NCBI GenBank assembly: GCA_016278435.1 | Contig: JADQBU010000371.1 | Location: forward strand, 1 to 9,863 | DNA: 9,863 bases | From: Halanaerobiales bacterium | GTDB lineage: Bacteria > Bacillota > Halanaerobiia > Halanaerobiales > JADQBU01 | Direction of reading: 5' to 3' | Shown: positions 1 through 5,111 of the stretch, piece after piece | How positions within the stretch are numbered: the stretch's first letter is position 1 | Layout: each line of letters begins with the position of its first letter | The notes under the pieces: generated by a model | Told to the model about the DNA's origin: nothing | The model's input: the letters and a program-made list of their open reading frames with translations, nothing else | The model's database searches: none | Translations under genes and position numbers: made by a program

Positions 1-1
1 A

Positions 2-664
2 TTAATTAAATATGTCAGAAAGTATGGAATTGATAATCTCTTTCTTAAAAATATGGTTGATTATATGGAATTATTAAAGTTTGACCAGGATGAAGCAATT
101 TTTTATGAGGGGGAAGAATTAGAATATTTTTATTTTCTTGTAGAGGGTAAAGTTAAAATATATTCCCTATTAAAAAATGGCAAACAGGTGTTATTAAGGT
201 TTATCCAACCTCCTGGAACTCTGGGAGAGATCGAATTAATGGGGAATTATCCAGTCAAGAATAATGCTATAGCAACAAGAGAATCAATCCTGATCGGAAT
301 AAAAAACAGGATTATTGAGGAAAAAGCTATGAATGATAGTAACTTTCTTCTTTATATAAACAAAATATTAAGTCATAAATTATATACAATTGATAAAACT
401 ATGGCCTTAAATCAAACTTATCCACTGAAAACAAGGTTGGCCAGTTATTTAGTGACCCTGAGTTCAGCACAGGAAAGAAGGGTAAAAGAGATAAAGTCTT
501 TTCAGATAGAGGATATAGCAGAATTGCTCGGGAGTAGTGTGCGTCATCTTAATAGAGTTATAAATGATTTAAGGGAGCGAGATATTATAGATAAAAAGAA
601 TAATTTAATTTTAATTAAAAATTATGATAGATTAAAAGAGCTGGCTAAAGAATTATATGATTAA
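2..664 (+). CDS. YeiL-like Crp/Fnr family transcriptional regulator, 5' partial
   Basis: Cytoplasmic one-component transcription factor of the Crp/Fnr superfamily. The frame is open to the left window edge. The first ATG in the window is at 53, but the 17 codons before it (including VRKYGIDNLFLKN) read as the normal N-terminus of YeiL-like regulators, so the true start lies upstream of base 1. The 220 visible residues already match the usual family length of about 220. The N-terminal half is a cyclic-nucleotide-binding-type beta barrel (EGEELEYFYFLVEGKVKIY, then the GEIELMG turn). A long dimerisation helix follows, then a C-terminal winged helix-turn-helix (IEDIAELLGSSVRHLNRVI). No Fnr-type cysteine cluster is visible, and the ligand is unknown. 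The DMT transporter gene begins 17 bp downstream, so the two are probably co-transcribed and the regulator may control it. Family assignment is firm; the YeiL subgroup is likely. Confidence 0.85.
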   Translation, partial: LIKYVRKYGIDNLFLKNMVDYMELLKFDQDEAIFYEGEELEYFYFLVEGKVKIYSLLKNGKQVLLRFIQPPGTLGEIELMGNYPVKNNAIATRESILIGIKNRIIEEKAMNDSNFLLYINKILSHKLYTIDKTMALNQTYPLKTRLASYLVTLSSAQERRVKEIKSFQIEDIAELLGSSVRHLNRVINDLRERDIIDKKNNLILIKNYDRLKELAKELYD

Positions 665-681
665 GTGAGGGGATTATTATA

Positions 682-1116
682 ATGTATAAAGGTATTATAT
701 ATTCTGTTATCACAGGATTACTTATTGCACTACAGGGAGTTTTCAACACCAGGGTAAGTGATAAGGTTGGTTTTTGGCAGGCTAATACATTTATTAAGGG
801 AACTGCATTTATATTTGCTTTTTTAATAATATTAATTACTAGAGAGGTAAATTTTAGAAATATTAAACAGGTAAATAAATTGTATTTATTAGGTGGAATT
901 ATGGGTGCATTAATTGTATTTGGTGTGATGAAAGGTATATCCTATAGTGGAGCAAGTTATGCAATTACTGTAATTGTAGTATCACAGTTATTATTTACTT
1001 TTATAGTAAATGTTTTTGGTCTGTTTGGTGAAGAGGTTATTCAAGTGACAGTTCAGAAGGTTGTTGGACTAATTTTTATGGTTGTTGGAGTGGTAATGTT
1101 TCAATATATTGGTTGA
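682..1116 (+). CDS. YdcZ/DUF606-type DMT superfamily membrane protein
   Basis: Small integral membrane protein of 144 residues. It has about five hydrophobic segments (roughly residues 5-22, 35-53, 67-85, 93-115 and 122-142) with a short charged loop near 55-66. The opening GIIYSVITGLLIALQGVFN and the pattern of glycine-rich helices fit the YdcZ/DUF606 family, a half-size branch of the drug/metabolite transporter superfamily. Such proteins usually work as pairs or as a fused duplication; only one copy is visible here, and a partner could lie left of the window. The start ATG at 682 has a purine-rich AGTGAGGGG ribosome site and follows the YeiL-like regulator by 17 bp, which implies an operon. 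The substrate cannot be read from sequence. Confidence 0.75.
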   Translation: MYKGIIYSVITGLLIALQGVFNTRVSDKVGFWQANTFIKGTAFIFAFLIILITREVNFRNIKQVNKLYLLGGIMGALIVFGVMKGISYSGASYAITVIVVSQLLFTFIVNVFGLFGEEVIQVTVQKVVGLIFMVVGVVMFQYIG

Positions 1117-1158
1117 AATATAACGTGATAGATTAAATACAATACGGAGGTGATTAAA

Positions 1159-1290
1159 ATAGAATATATAGCATATTTGGCACCAGTGGCATTTGTTTTT
1201 TCTCTGTCCTGTATAAGTCAAATAAATTCCTTAAAAAAAGAAGTTGAAAAGTTGAAAAAGGAAATGGAAAAACTTAATATTAATAAGTGA
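1159..1290 (+). CDS. 43-residue membrane/coiled-coil micro-protein, apparent ATA start
   Basis: A short reading frame encodes IEYIAYLAPVAFVFSLSCIS (one hydrophobic helix) followed by a lysine/glutamate heptad-like tail (SLKKEVEKLKKEMEKLN), then TGA. This one-helix plus short coiled coil architecture is typical of small conserved membrane proteins. A strong GGAGG (1146-1150) sits 8 nt before the ATA at 1159, exactly where an ATG would be expected. The only canonical in-frame start upstream is GTG at 1150, but that codon overlaps the Shine-Dalgarno itself, and a TAG at 1129 closes the frame. Translation therefore begins at ATA, at the cramped GTG, or at the internal TTG at 1177; otherwise the start has been lost by mutation. 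It follows the transporter gene by 42 bp. The function is unknown, and I infer a real gene from the ribosome site and protein-like composition. Confidence 0.45.
   Translation: MEYIAYLAPVAFVFSLSCISQINSLKKEVEKLKKEMEKLNINK
1252..1280 (+). promoter_or_regulatory. candidate sigma-A promoter inside the micro-protein gene tail
   Basis: TTGAAA (1252-1257), a 17-bp spacer and TAATAT (1275-1280) would start transcription near 1287 and produce the folded leader at 1291-1404. The -10 is imperfect, and the -35 lies in a lysine/leucine-rich coding tail that could create TTGAAA by chance, so this is tentative. Confidence 0.3.
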
Positions 1291-1404
1291 AGAATCGTAT
1301 GTTTATGAGGGAGACAAACATCGTGCCAGTCTCTTGAGAGAACAGGCATGTCGGAAACACCTAAGATGTTAGGAACAATCCATTTAACAGAGGTGTTTAG
1401 AGTG
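1291..1404 (+). promoter_or_regulatory. structured 5' leader with a sequestered Shine-Dalgarno
   Basis: Three consecutive helices can be drawn directly. ATGTTT (1299-1304) pairs with AAACAT (1316-1321). CGTGCC (1322-1327) pairs with GGCATG (1345-1350) and encloses TCTC-TTGA-GAGA (1330-1341). AAACACCT (1355-1362) pairs perfectly with AGGTGTTT (1391-1398). The last helix encloses a smaller one, GTTAGG (1368-1373) with CC (1380-1381) and TAAC (1385-1388). The 3' strand of the 8-bp helix contains AGGTG, the best ribosome site for the ATG at 1405, so pairing would block translation. I do not recognise a known riboswitch class. It could be a cis-regulatory RNA, a remnant of another RNA element, or coding sequence if translation starts at 1348. 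Confidence 0.35.
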
Positions 1405-2118
1405 ATGCTTTTAAGATTTACTGAGTTTATGCGAAAAGAGAAGATGCAGTTCTTAGTATTTGGTATATTAACAATAATCGTGGTTGTGATGGCTTCAACC
1501 ATAGGCATTTCTTCTCAAAAACCATATAAAAGGTTTTTTGGTAATCTGAATCCGATTGCGGTTTTTATCTTGACTGCCTTTATAGGTTTCATTTGCTTAG
1601 TAGTATTGATAAAAAATAGTGATTTAAATGTATTCAATAAAAGAATTAGGAAAGGTGTTTGTATTTCCGCGATAATATCTTCAGTTTTCCTGGTGCCAAT
1701 AATCATTGTTGATTGTTTTGCTCATTTACCAGAAATGATAAATGTATTACCACCAGAATCTTTATTGTTCTATCCTTCAATAGCGTATGTTGTGGAAATA
1801 ATCTTCCATCTTCTACCTTTAACATTATTATATGTAATATTAAGGAGATTCATAAATACGGAAAAAATAGCAATAATAATATGGATATGTATTGTTATTG
1901 TCTCATTAATCGAACCACTTTTTCAAATTACTTTCTCAATAGGTCACGATCCGACTTGGAAAGTCTTATATCTCTTTTTACACATATGGGCGATAAATTT
2001 GGTGTCGCTTACACTGTTTAAGCATTATGGTTTTGTTACAATGTACTTATTTAGATTATTCTACTATATCCTGTGGCATATCGTATGGGGTGCTATAAGG
2101 CTTCAGTTATTTTTTTAA
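1405..2118 (+). CDS. polytopic membrane protein, possibly a divergent CPBP relative
   Basis: A membrane protein of 237 residues from the ATG at 1405, or 256 from the in-frame ATG at 1348. I prefer 1405 because CAGAGGTG (1388-1395) lies at good distance, whereas 1348 has only a weak GAGAG. In the 256-residue numbering there are about seven hydrophobic segments: 34-52, 68-88, 103-122, 143-165, 173-193, 205-224 and 229-250. Histidines or acids inside membrane helices include EIIFH (150-154), EPLFQ (189-193), H212 and H244 in FYYILWHIVWG. The layout resembles CPBP/Abi-type (CAAX-protease-like) membrane proteins, but the catalytic EExxxR motif is absent, so protease activity is not supported. No signal peptide is evident. 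It is followed by degraded genes. The function is unknown; only a multi-pass membrane protein is firm. Confidence 0.6.
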   Translation: MLLRFTEFMRKEKMQFLVFGILTIIVVVMASTIGISSQKPYKRFFGNLNPIAVFILTAFIGFICLVVLIKNSDLNVFNKRIRKGVCISAIISSVFLVPIIIVDCFAHLPEMINVLPPESLLFYPSIAYVVEIIFHLLPLTLLYVILRRFINTEKIAIIIWICIVIVSLIEPLFQITFSIGHDPTWKVLYLFLHIWAINLVSLTLFKHYGFVTMYLFRLFYYILWHIVWGAIRLQLFF

Positions 2119-2176
2119 GATACATGGGAGGCTATTATCTTATCATTAGCAAAACATATAAGGTCCATTCCCTCTT

Positions 2177-2365
2177 TTGATTTCTTTAATCTTTACATTA
2201 TCAGTTTCAAATTTTTCAATTAGAAATTTTATAGTTTTCTGGGTTAACAATGAAGGAAATCTTGTTCTTGCCCCAGCTCAATATATAAAACTGGCTAATT
2301 ATATTGAAGAATTAAAGGCAGAAAACCAGGAATTATTAATCAGCAGATTACGGGATCGAGTCTAA
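2177..2365 (+). pseudogene. small ORF with coiled-coil tail, probably damaged at its 5' end
   Basis: A 62-codon frame with a TTG as first possible start. The first third is hydrophobic (ISLIFTLSVSNFSIRNFIVF) and the rest is protein-like and charged: NNEGNLVLAPAQYIKLAN, then YIEELKAENQELLISRLRDR. This looks like a short exported or membrane-anchored protein with a C-terminal coiled coil. No ribosome site precedes the TTG. A good GGGAGG at 2126-2131 stands 46 bp earlier, but that stretch carries stops in this frame (2147 and 2159) and stays open in another frame until 2221. This suggests a frameshift or lost start. I do not recognise the family. Confidence 0.3.
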
Positions 2366-2406
2366 TAATCAAGTTAAAGATAGAATATTTAATACTATTC
2401 CTTAAT

Positions 2407-2436
2407 CTGACTTATATATCTGGATTTGCTTATGAT
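2407..2436 (+). promoter_or_regulatory. weak candidate promoter upstream of the CPBP pseudogene
   Basis: CTGACT (2407-2412), an 18-bp spacer and TATGAT (2431-2436) resemble a sigma-A promoter. It would transcribe through the dyad at 2450-2469 and the hairpin at 2475-2510. The -35 match is partial. Confidence 0.3.
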
Positions 2437-2440
2437 ATTA

Positions 2441-2469
2441 ACTACAACTACAACTAAATATATAGTTGT
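2441..2469 (+). repeat. ACTACA short tandem repeat leading into a 20-bp dyad
   Basis: ACTACA occurs twice, followed by ACTA (2441-2456). The last units form the left arm of an inverted repeat, ACAACTA (2450-2456) with TAGTTGT (2463-2469), across a 6-bp centre. It lies just after the weak promoter candidate, so it could be an operator for a dimeric regulator or a minor hairpin. Confidence 0.45.
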
Positions 2470-2474
2470 TTAAT

Positions 2475-2527
2475 AAATCCTGGAAGGTGATATGAAACCA
2501 ACCGGGATTTTTAATATTTTTATTTTT
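2475..2527 (+). terminator. Rho-independent terminator-like hairpin
   Basis: AAATCCTGG (2475-2483) pairs with CCGGGATTT (2502-2510) through nine pairs, one a G-U. A symmetrical AA/AA internal loop and an inner GGT/ACC helix (2486-2488 with 2497-2499) extend it. The following 17 bases are mostly T. It stands 58 bp before the CPBP pseudogene start, so it either ends transcription from upstream genes or acts as a leader attenuator. Confidence 0.6.
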
Positions 2528-2567
2528 AAATAACTTAAGTAATTATTAAAAAAGGAGATATTTTTAA

Positions 2568-2877
2568 ATGAAAAATGAAAGTAAAATTCGACCGATGCCT
2601 TTATGGATGTCTATAGCTTTTTTTAGTTTAATTTCTTTGATATTGGCTTTTGGTATATATGTTACCCCGTCAGGAACTTCAGCACGGGAAGAGTGCCTGG
2701 CTGGTTAACGGTATTCTCTGGTCACTCTTTCATACTCCGATTTACTGGATGGCACCGGCCCTTGTTCCGGGGTGTATAGCTTTAGCTTTTGTCACCCAGA
2801 AAAGACGCAGCATCTGGCCGGCGGTTATTGCTCATTTATTACTAAATGGAACAGATATTCTTATGAAATTTATTTAA
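2568..2877 (+). pseudogene. CPBP-family intramembrane metalloprotease, internally deleted and frameshifted
   Basis: The 5' part is intact: AAAGGAG (2551-2557) and ATG at 2568, followed by MKNESKIRPMPLWMSIAFF and a first membrane helix. That frame shifts at about 2650-2661 and stops at the TAA of 2706. From there the next frame encodes the C-terminal portion of a CPBP protein: MLPRQELQHGK, then SLFHTPIYW, the glycine/proline helix APALVPGCIALAFV, and IAHLLLNGTD. The last two histidine-containing segments are the family's later conserved motifs. The central region with the catalytic EExxxR motif is missing. Family members are commonly 220-290 residues, against about 105 codons here, so roughly 150 residues were lost. 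CPBP proteins are membrane enzymes or scaffolds linked to peptide maturation and bacteriocin immunity; this copy cannot be active. Confidence 0.7.
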
Positions 2878-2900
2878 AAAATGAAAAATTTATTTTAGGG

Positions 2901-2996
2901 ATGATATTAAAAAATGGGATTCAATATTATGAGGACGAATTAAAGTGGATCAGAGAAAAGGGAGGAGATTTAATTTTTTATATAGTATGTTATTAG
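2901..2996 (+). pseudogene. possible C-terminal fragment of a small regulator
   Basis: The sequence MILKNGIQYYEDELKWIREK is amphipathic and resembles the closing helices of PadR-like or similar small regulators. It then runs into GGDLIFYIVCY and a TAG. No ribosome site precedes the ATG at 2901, and the frame continues upstream only as a shadow of the CPBP remnant. I read it as another gene scrap in a decaying region, with low certainty; it may be noise. Confidence 0.15.
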
Positions 2997-3049
2997 TAAC
3001 ATATCTGGTTTTAATGTAATTTCCTATTTCTGCAAAAACCCAAAAAATA

Positions 3050-3078
3050 TTGACCAACCTTTTAAGGCAGTATATAAT
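3050..3078 (+). promoter_or_regulatory. sigma-A promoter of the ychF-like gene
   Basis: TTGACC (3050-3055), exactly 17 bp, then TATAAT (3073-3078). This is close to consensus and places the transcription start near 3085, about 60 bp before the ATG at 3147. It also marks the boundary between the decayed region and intact core genes. Confidence 0.75.
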
Positions 3079-3146
3079 TAACAAAGTATGGATGGATAAA
3101 AGAAATAAACTTTCTAGTATTTCAGGAATTCAAGGAGGAACAAATA

Positions 3147-4220
3147 ATGAAGATAGGGATATTGGGGTTGCCTCTGGTTGGTAAAACAACGTTTTTTAAC
3201 CTTTTGACAGAGATGAATGCGGAGACAAGGAATTTTATAGGTGGAGACAAGGGGCTTAATCTTGGAACGGCCAGAGTACCTGACGCCCGTATTGATAAAT
3301 TAAGCAGCATTTTTACACCTAAAAAAACTGCATATGCTGCAATTGAATTTGCAGATTTACCAGGTCTTAGTATTGACCAGACCAATAAAGAAAGGAATTC
3401 TGTTTTAACAAATTTAAAGAATATGGATGCTCTCACCCAGGTGGTCAGGGTCTTCGATAATCCGGATATTCCCCTTGTGGGAGATAAATTGGACCCCATG
3501 TCTGAGCTGGAAAAAGTTGATTTAGAATTGATTTTTTCTGACCTTGAGATTATAGAACGGAAGTTAGCTAGAGTTAAAAAAGGTCAAGTGGTTGATTCCC
3601 ATGAAATGGCTTTATTAAAAAAATGTCAGTCTTCCCTTGAAGAAGGTCAATCTATCAGGGAATTAAATCTCTCAGCAGATGACAGGATGAAATTAAGAGG
3701 ATATACTTTTTTGAGCGAGAAACCTTTGATAATAGTTTTAAATCTTTCTGAAGAACAATTTGAGTCAGGCGAATATGATGGGCGGCAAAATTTATTGAAT
3801 TTCTTAAAAGATAAGAAACTTCCATATCTTGAGGTCTGTGCAGCCCTGGAGATGGAAATTAACGAACTGGATTCTGAGGAAAAAGAGGTTTTCATGGAAG
3901 AATTGGGGATTAAAGAGACAGGAATAGCCCGGTTGGCCAGAACGGTTTATCAGCATTTAAACTTGATTTCTTTCTTTACGGTTGGAGCTGATGAAGTAAA
4001 GGCCTGGACCATAGGACGGGGGATGACTGCTAAAGAGGCTGCTGGAGTTATTCATTCAGATATTGCCCGGGGTTTTATAAAAGCAGAAGTAATATGTTAT
4101 GGGACATTTATTGAACTGGGTAGTTTACAATCTGCTAAAGAAGCAGGAAAACTGAGGATCGAAGGCAAAGAATATCTGGTTAAAGATGGAGATATAATTT
4201 CCTTTAGATTTAATGTTTAA
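3147..4220 (+). CDS. YchF/Obg-like P-loop NTPase, divergent
   Basis: Cytoplasmic TRAFAC-class nucleotidase of the YchF family (Obg superfamily), 357 residues against the usual 363 or so. The G1 P-loop is GLPLVGKT (7-14), G3 is DLPGL (70-74), and the G4 position reads NLSE (199-202), as in ATP-preferring YchF proteins that lack NKxD. The family stretch QVVRVFDNPDIP follows at about 98-109. The C-terminal TGS domain (about 273-357) is well conserved, with FFTVGADEVKAWTI, AAGVIHSDIARGF and DGDIISFRFNV. YchF proteins bind ribosomes and act in stress and translation control. Odd points: the residues after DLPGL (SIDQTNKERNSVLTNLK) lack the canonical KGASKGEGLGN-type motif, and the P-loop has L-V instead of N-V. 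This suggests a divergent paralogue. AAGGAGG precedes the ATG, and a consensus promoter lies upstream. Confidence 0.88.
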   Translation: MKIGILGLPLVGKTTFFNLLTEMNAETRNFIGGDKGLNLGTARVPDARIDKLSSIFTPKKTAYAAIEFADLPGLSIDQTNKERNSVLTNLKNMDALTQVVRVFDNPDIPLVGDKLDPMSELEKVDLELIFSDLEIIERKLARVKKGQVVDSHEMALLKKCQSSLEEGQSIRELNLSADDRMKLRGYTFLSEKPLIIVLNLSEEQFESGEYDGRQNLLNFLKDKKLPYLEVCAALEMEINELDSEEKEVFMEELGIKETGIARLARTVYQHLNLISFFTVGADEVKAWTIGRGMTAKEAAGVIHSDIARGFIKAEVICYGTFIELGSLQSAKEAGKLRIEGKEYLVKDGDIISFRFNV

Positions 4221-4232
4221 AGGAATGGATAA

Positions 4233-4304
4233 ACTAGTTTCAACAGTTACCGCGGATGTTCCTATGGCTGTATCTACTGTGATTCAAAGAAGTATAGAAT
4301 AAAA
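4233..4304 (+). pseudogene. radical SAM protein remnant (CxxxCxxC segment only)
   Basis: After a TAA at 4230, this frame reads TS then FNSYRGCSYGCIYCDS, then KKYRIK. YRGCxxGCIYCDS is the iron-sulfur motif (CxxxCxxC) of SPL-like radical SAM proteins, which normally continue with RSEC-Y-R-I. Here the RSEC part is shortened to KK, and the frame runs directly into the tRNA gene and stops at 4317. There is no start and no remaining enzyme, so this is a scar of a deleted gene. A 25-codon ORF at 4225-4302 overlaps in another frame and looks incidental. Confidence 0.5.
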
Positions 4305-4379
4305 TGGTACCCCTGGTAGGAATCGAACCTACGCTCCCGGTTCCGGAGACCGGTGCTCTATCCACTGAGCTACAGGGGC
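4305..4379 (-). tRNA. tRNA-Arg (anticodon CCG)
   Basis: Read on the minus strand, the gene begins GCCCCTGTAGCTCAGTGGAT and folds as a standard cloverleaf. The acceptor stem is GCCCCTG with CAGGGGT (G1-U72 wobble). The D arm is GCTC...GAGC. The anticodon stem CCGGT/ACCGG encloses the loop CTCCGGA, whose anticodon CCG (4344-4346 on the plus strand) reads the rare arginine codon CGG. The T arm is GTAGG-TTCGATT-CCTAC. A73 is followed by an encoded CCA (4305-4307). The 75-nt length is normal. It lies opposite its neighbours and is transcribed toward ychF. Confidence 0.95.
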
Positions 4380-4382
4380 ACG

Positions 4383-4411
4383 TTTACAAAACTACATATA
4401 TTTTGTATAAT
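4383..4411 (+). promoter_or_regulatory. sigma-A promoter of the kdsC-like gene
   Basis: TTTACA (4383-4388), a 17-bp spacer and TATAAT (4406-4411). Transcription would begin near 4418. It lies just upstream of the divergent tRNA gene, so the two share this 55-bp spacer region. Confidence 0.65.
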
Positions 4412-4471
4412 TAATTCTACCAGATAAATTAGTCTATGTCAAAAAGATGTTTCTATATTAAGGGGGTTAAA

Positions 4472-4966
4472 GTGGAACAGGAAATAAGCGTAAAAGCAAG
4501 TAAAATAAAAATGTTTATTACCGATGTTGACGGGACTTTAACTGATGGTAGAATTATTATCGGGGAAAATGGAGAAGAATATAAGGCTTTTGATTCCCAG
4601 GATGGTCAGGGAATTGTACTGGCCCGGACTGCTGGTATTGAATGTGTAATAATTACCGGACGTAGGTCAAATGTTGTTTCCATCAGAGCTTCTGAATTAG
4701 GTATCAAAGAAGTTCACCAGGGTGTCAGGGATAAGCTAGTTGTCTATGAAAAACTGCTGAAAAAATATAATCTCAACGAGGAAGAAGTTGCCTATATAGG
4801 TGATGATATAAGTGATTTACCCCTTCTGAAAAGAGCAGGACTTGCCTTTGCTGTCGCCAATGCAGTTACTGAGGTCAAAGATACTGCCGATTATATAACC
4901 AGGAGAGAAGGGGGGAGAGGGGCAGTTAGAGAGGCTATTAATTTATTACTAAACAAAAATGATTAG
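4472..4966 (+). CDS. kdsC: KdsC-type HAD phosphatase (Kdo-8-phosphate phosphatase family)
   Basis: Small cytoplasmic HAD-superfamily phosphatase of the C0 (no cap) type. In the KdsC family it removes phosphate from Kdo 8-phosphate in LPS inner-core synthesis; related members act on other sugar phosphates. From the GTG start the protein has 164 residues. Motif I is DVDGT (18-22), motif II ITGR (61-64), motif III the lysine in RDK (88), and motif IV GDDISD (110-115). FDSQDGQGI (40-48) is typical of KdsC/YrbI. I chose GTG at 4472 because AAGGGGG (4460-4466) sits 5 nt before it. The in-frame ATG at 4436 would add 12 residues but lacks a ribosome site and lies only about 18 nt after the predicted transcription start. 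A real Kdo role would imply an outer membrane; no other LPS gene is in the window, so substrate is inferred. Confidence 0.85.
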   Translation: MEQEISVKASKIKMFITDVDGTLTDGRIIIGENGEEYKAFDSQDGQGIVLARTAGIECVIITGRRSNVVSIRASELGIKEVHQGVRDKLVVYEKLLKKYNLNEEEVAYIGDDISDLPLLKRAGLAFAVANAVTEVKDTADYITRREGGRGAVREAINLLLNKND

Positions 4967-5098
4967 AGATTCTTCTCGGCGTCTTTTGTAAATGATATTT
5001 TCAACAACACATTATAATAATTAGAGATTTATTCCGCATTTCCCCCTTCTTATTTATATATTGCCCTGAAGGGTGAAGTTTATTCATTGTTTCTCGAT
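4967..5098. other. convergent intergenic region with weak shared hairpin
   Basis: Tail-to-tail spacer between the kdsC-like gene and the minus-strand gene. CCCTTC (5044-5049) can pair with GAAGGG (5068-5073) across an 18-nt loop and reads on either strand, but no clean T-run follows, so it is only a weak bidirectional terminator candidate. TTAGAGATT recurs near 4964 and 5021. No gene is visible. Confidence 0.3.
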
Positions 5099-5111
5099 TT
5101 ATTCATTGTTT
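5079..5111. repeat. short direct repeat spanning a stop codon
   Basis: TTTATTCATTGTTT occurs at 5079-5092 and again at 5098-5111, offset by 19 bp. The second copy holds the last codons and TAA stop of the minus-strand gene; the first lies just beyond it. It looks like a small tandem duplication of the gene's 3' end that left the protein unchanged. Confidence 0.7.

Noticed and set aside
1291..1404. Leader as part of a group II intron, T-box or SAM riboswitch
   Set aside because: No domain V, no T-box sequence and no SAM-type conserved core are visible; only generic pairing can be shown.
1218..1508. Minus-strand ORF of 96 codons
   Set aside because: It overlaps the micro-protein, the leader and the membrane protein gene antisense, has low-complexity composition, and shows no ribosome site or family motif.
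1713..2021. 102-codon plus-strand ORF
   Set aside because: It is an alternative frame of the seven-helix membrane protein, rich in Cys, Ser and Asn, with no ribosome site.
2772..2996. 74-codon plus-strand ORF across the CPBP remnant
   Set aside because: Its first two thirds are an out-of-frame reading of the conserved CPBP C-terminus; only the last 31 codons might be protein-like and are listed separately.
3122..3499. Minus-strand ORF of 125 codons
   Set aside because: It is antisense to the clear P-loop and switch region of the ychF-like gene; its residues reflect the reverse complement of that gene.
4225..4302. 25-codon plus-strand ORF starting MDKLVSTV
   Set aside because: GGA touches the ATG so the ribosome site is too close, and a different frame of the same bases gives the recognisable radical SAM motif.
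5044..5073. Strong terminator between the convergent genes
   Set aside because: The stem is only 6 bp with an 18-nt loop, and no T-run follows on either strand; kept only as a weak note.
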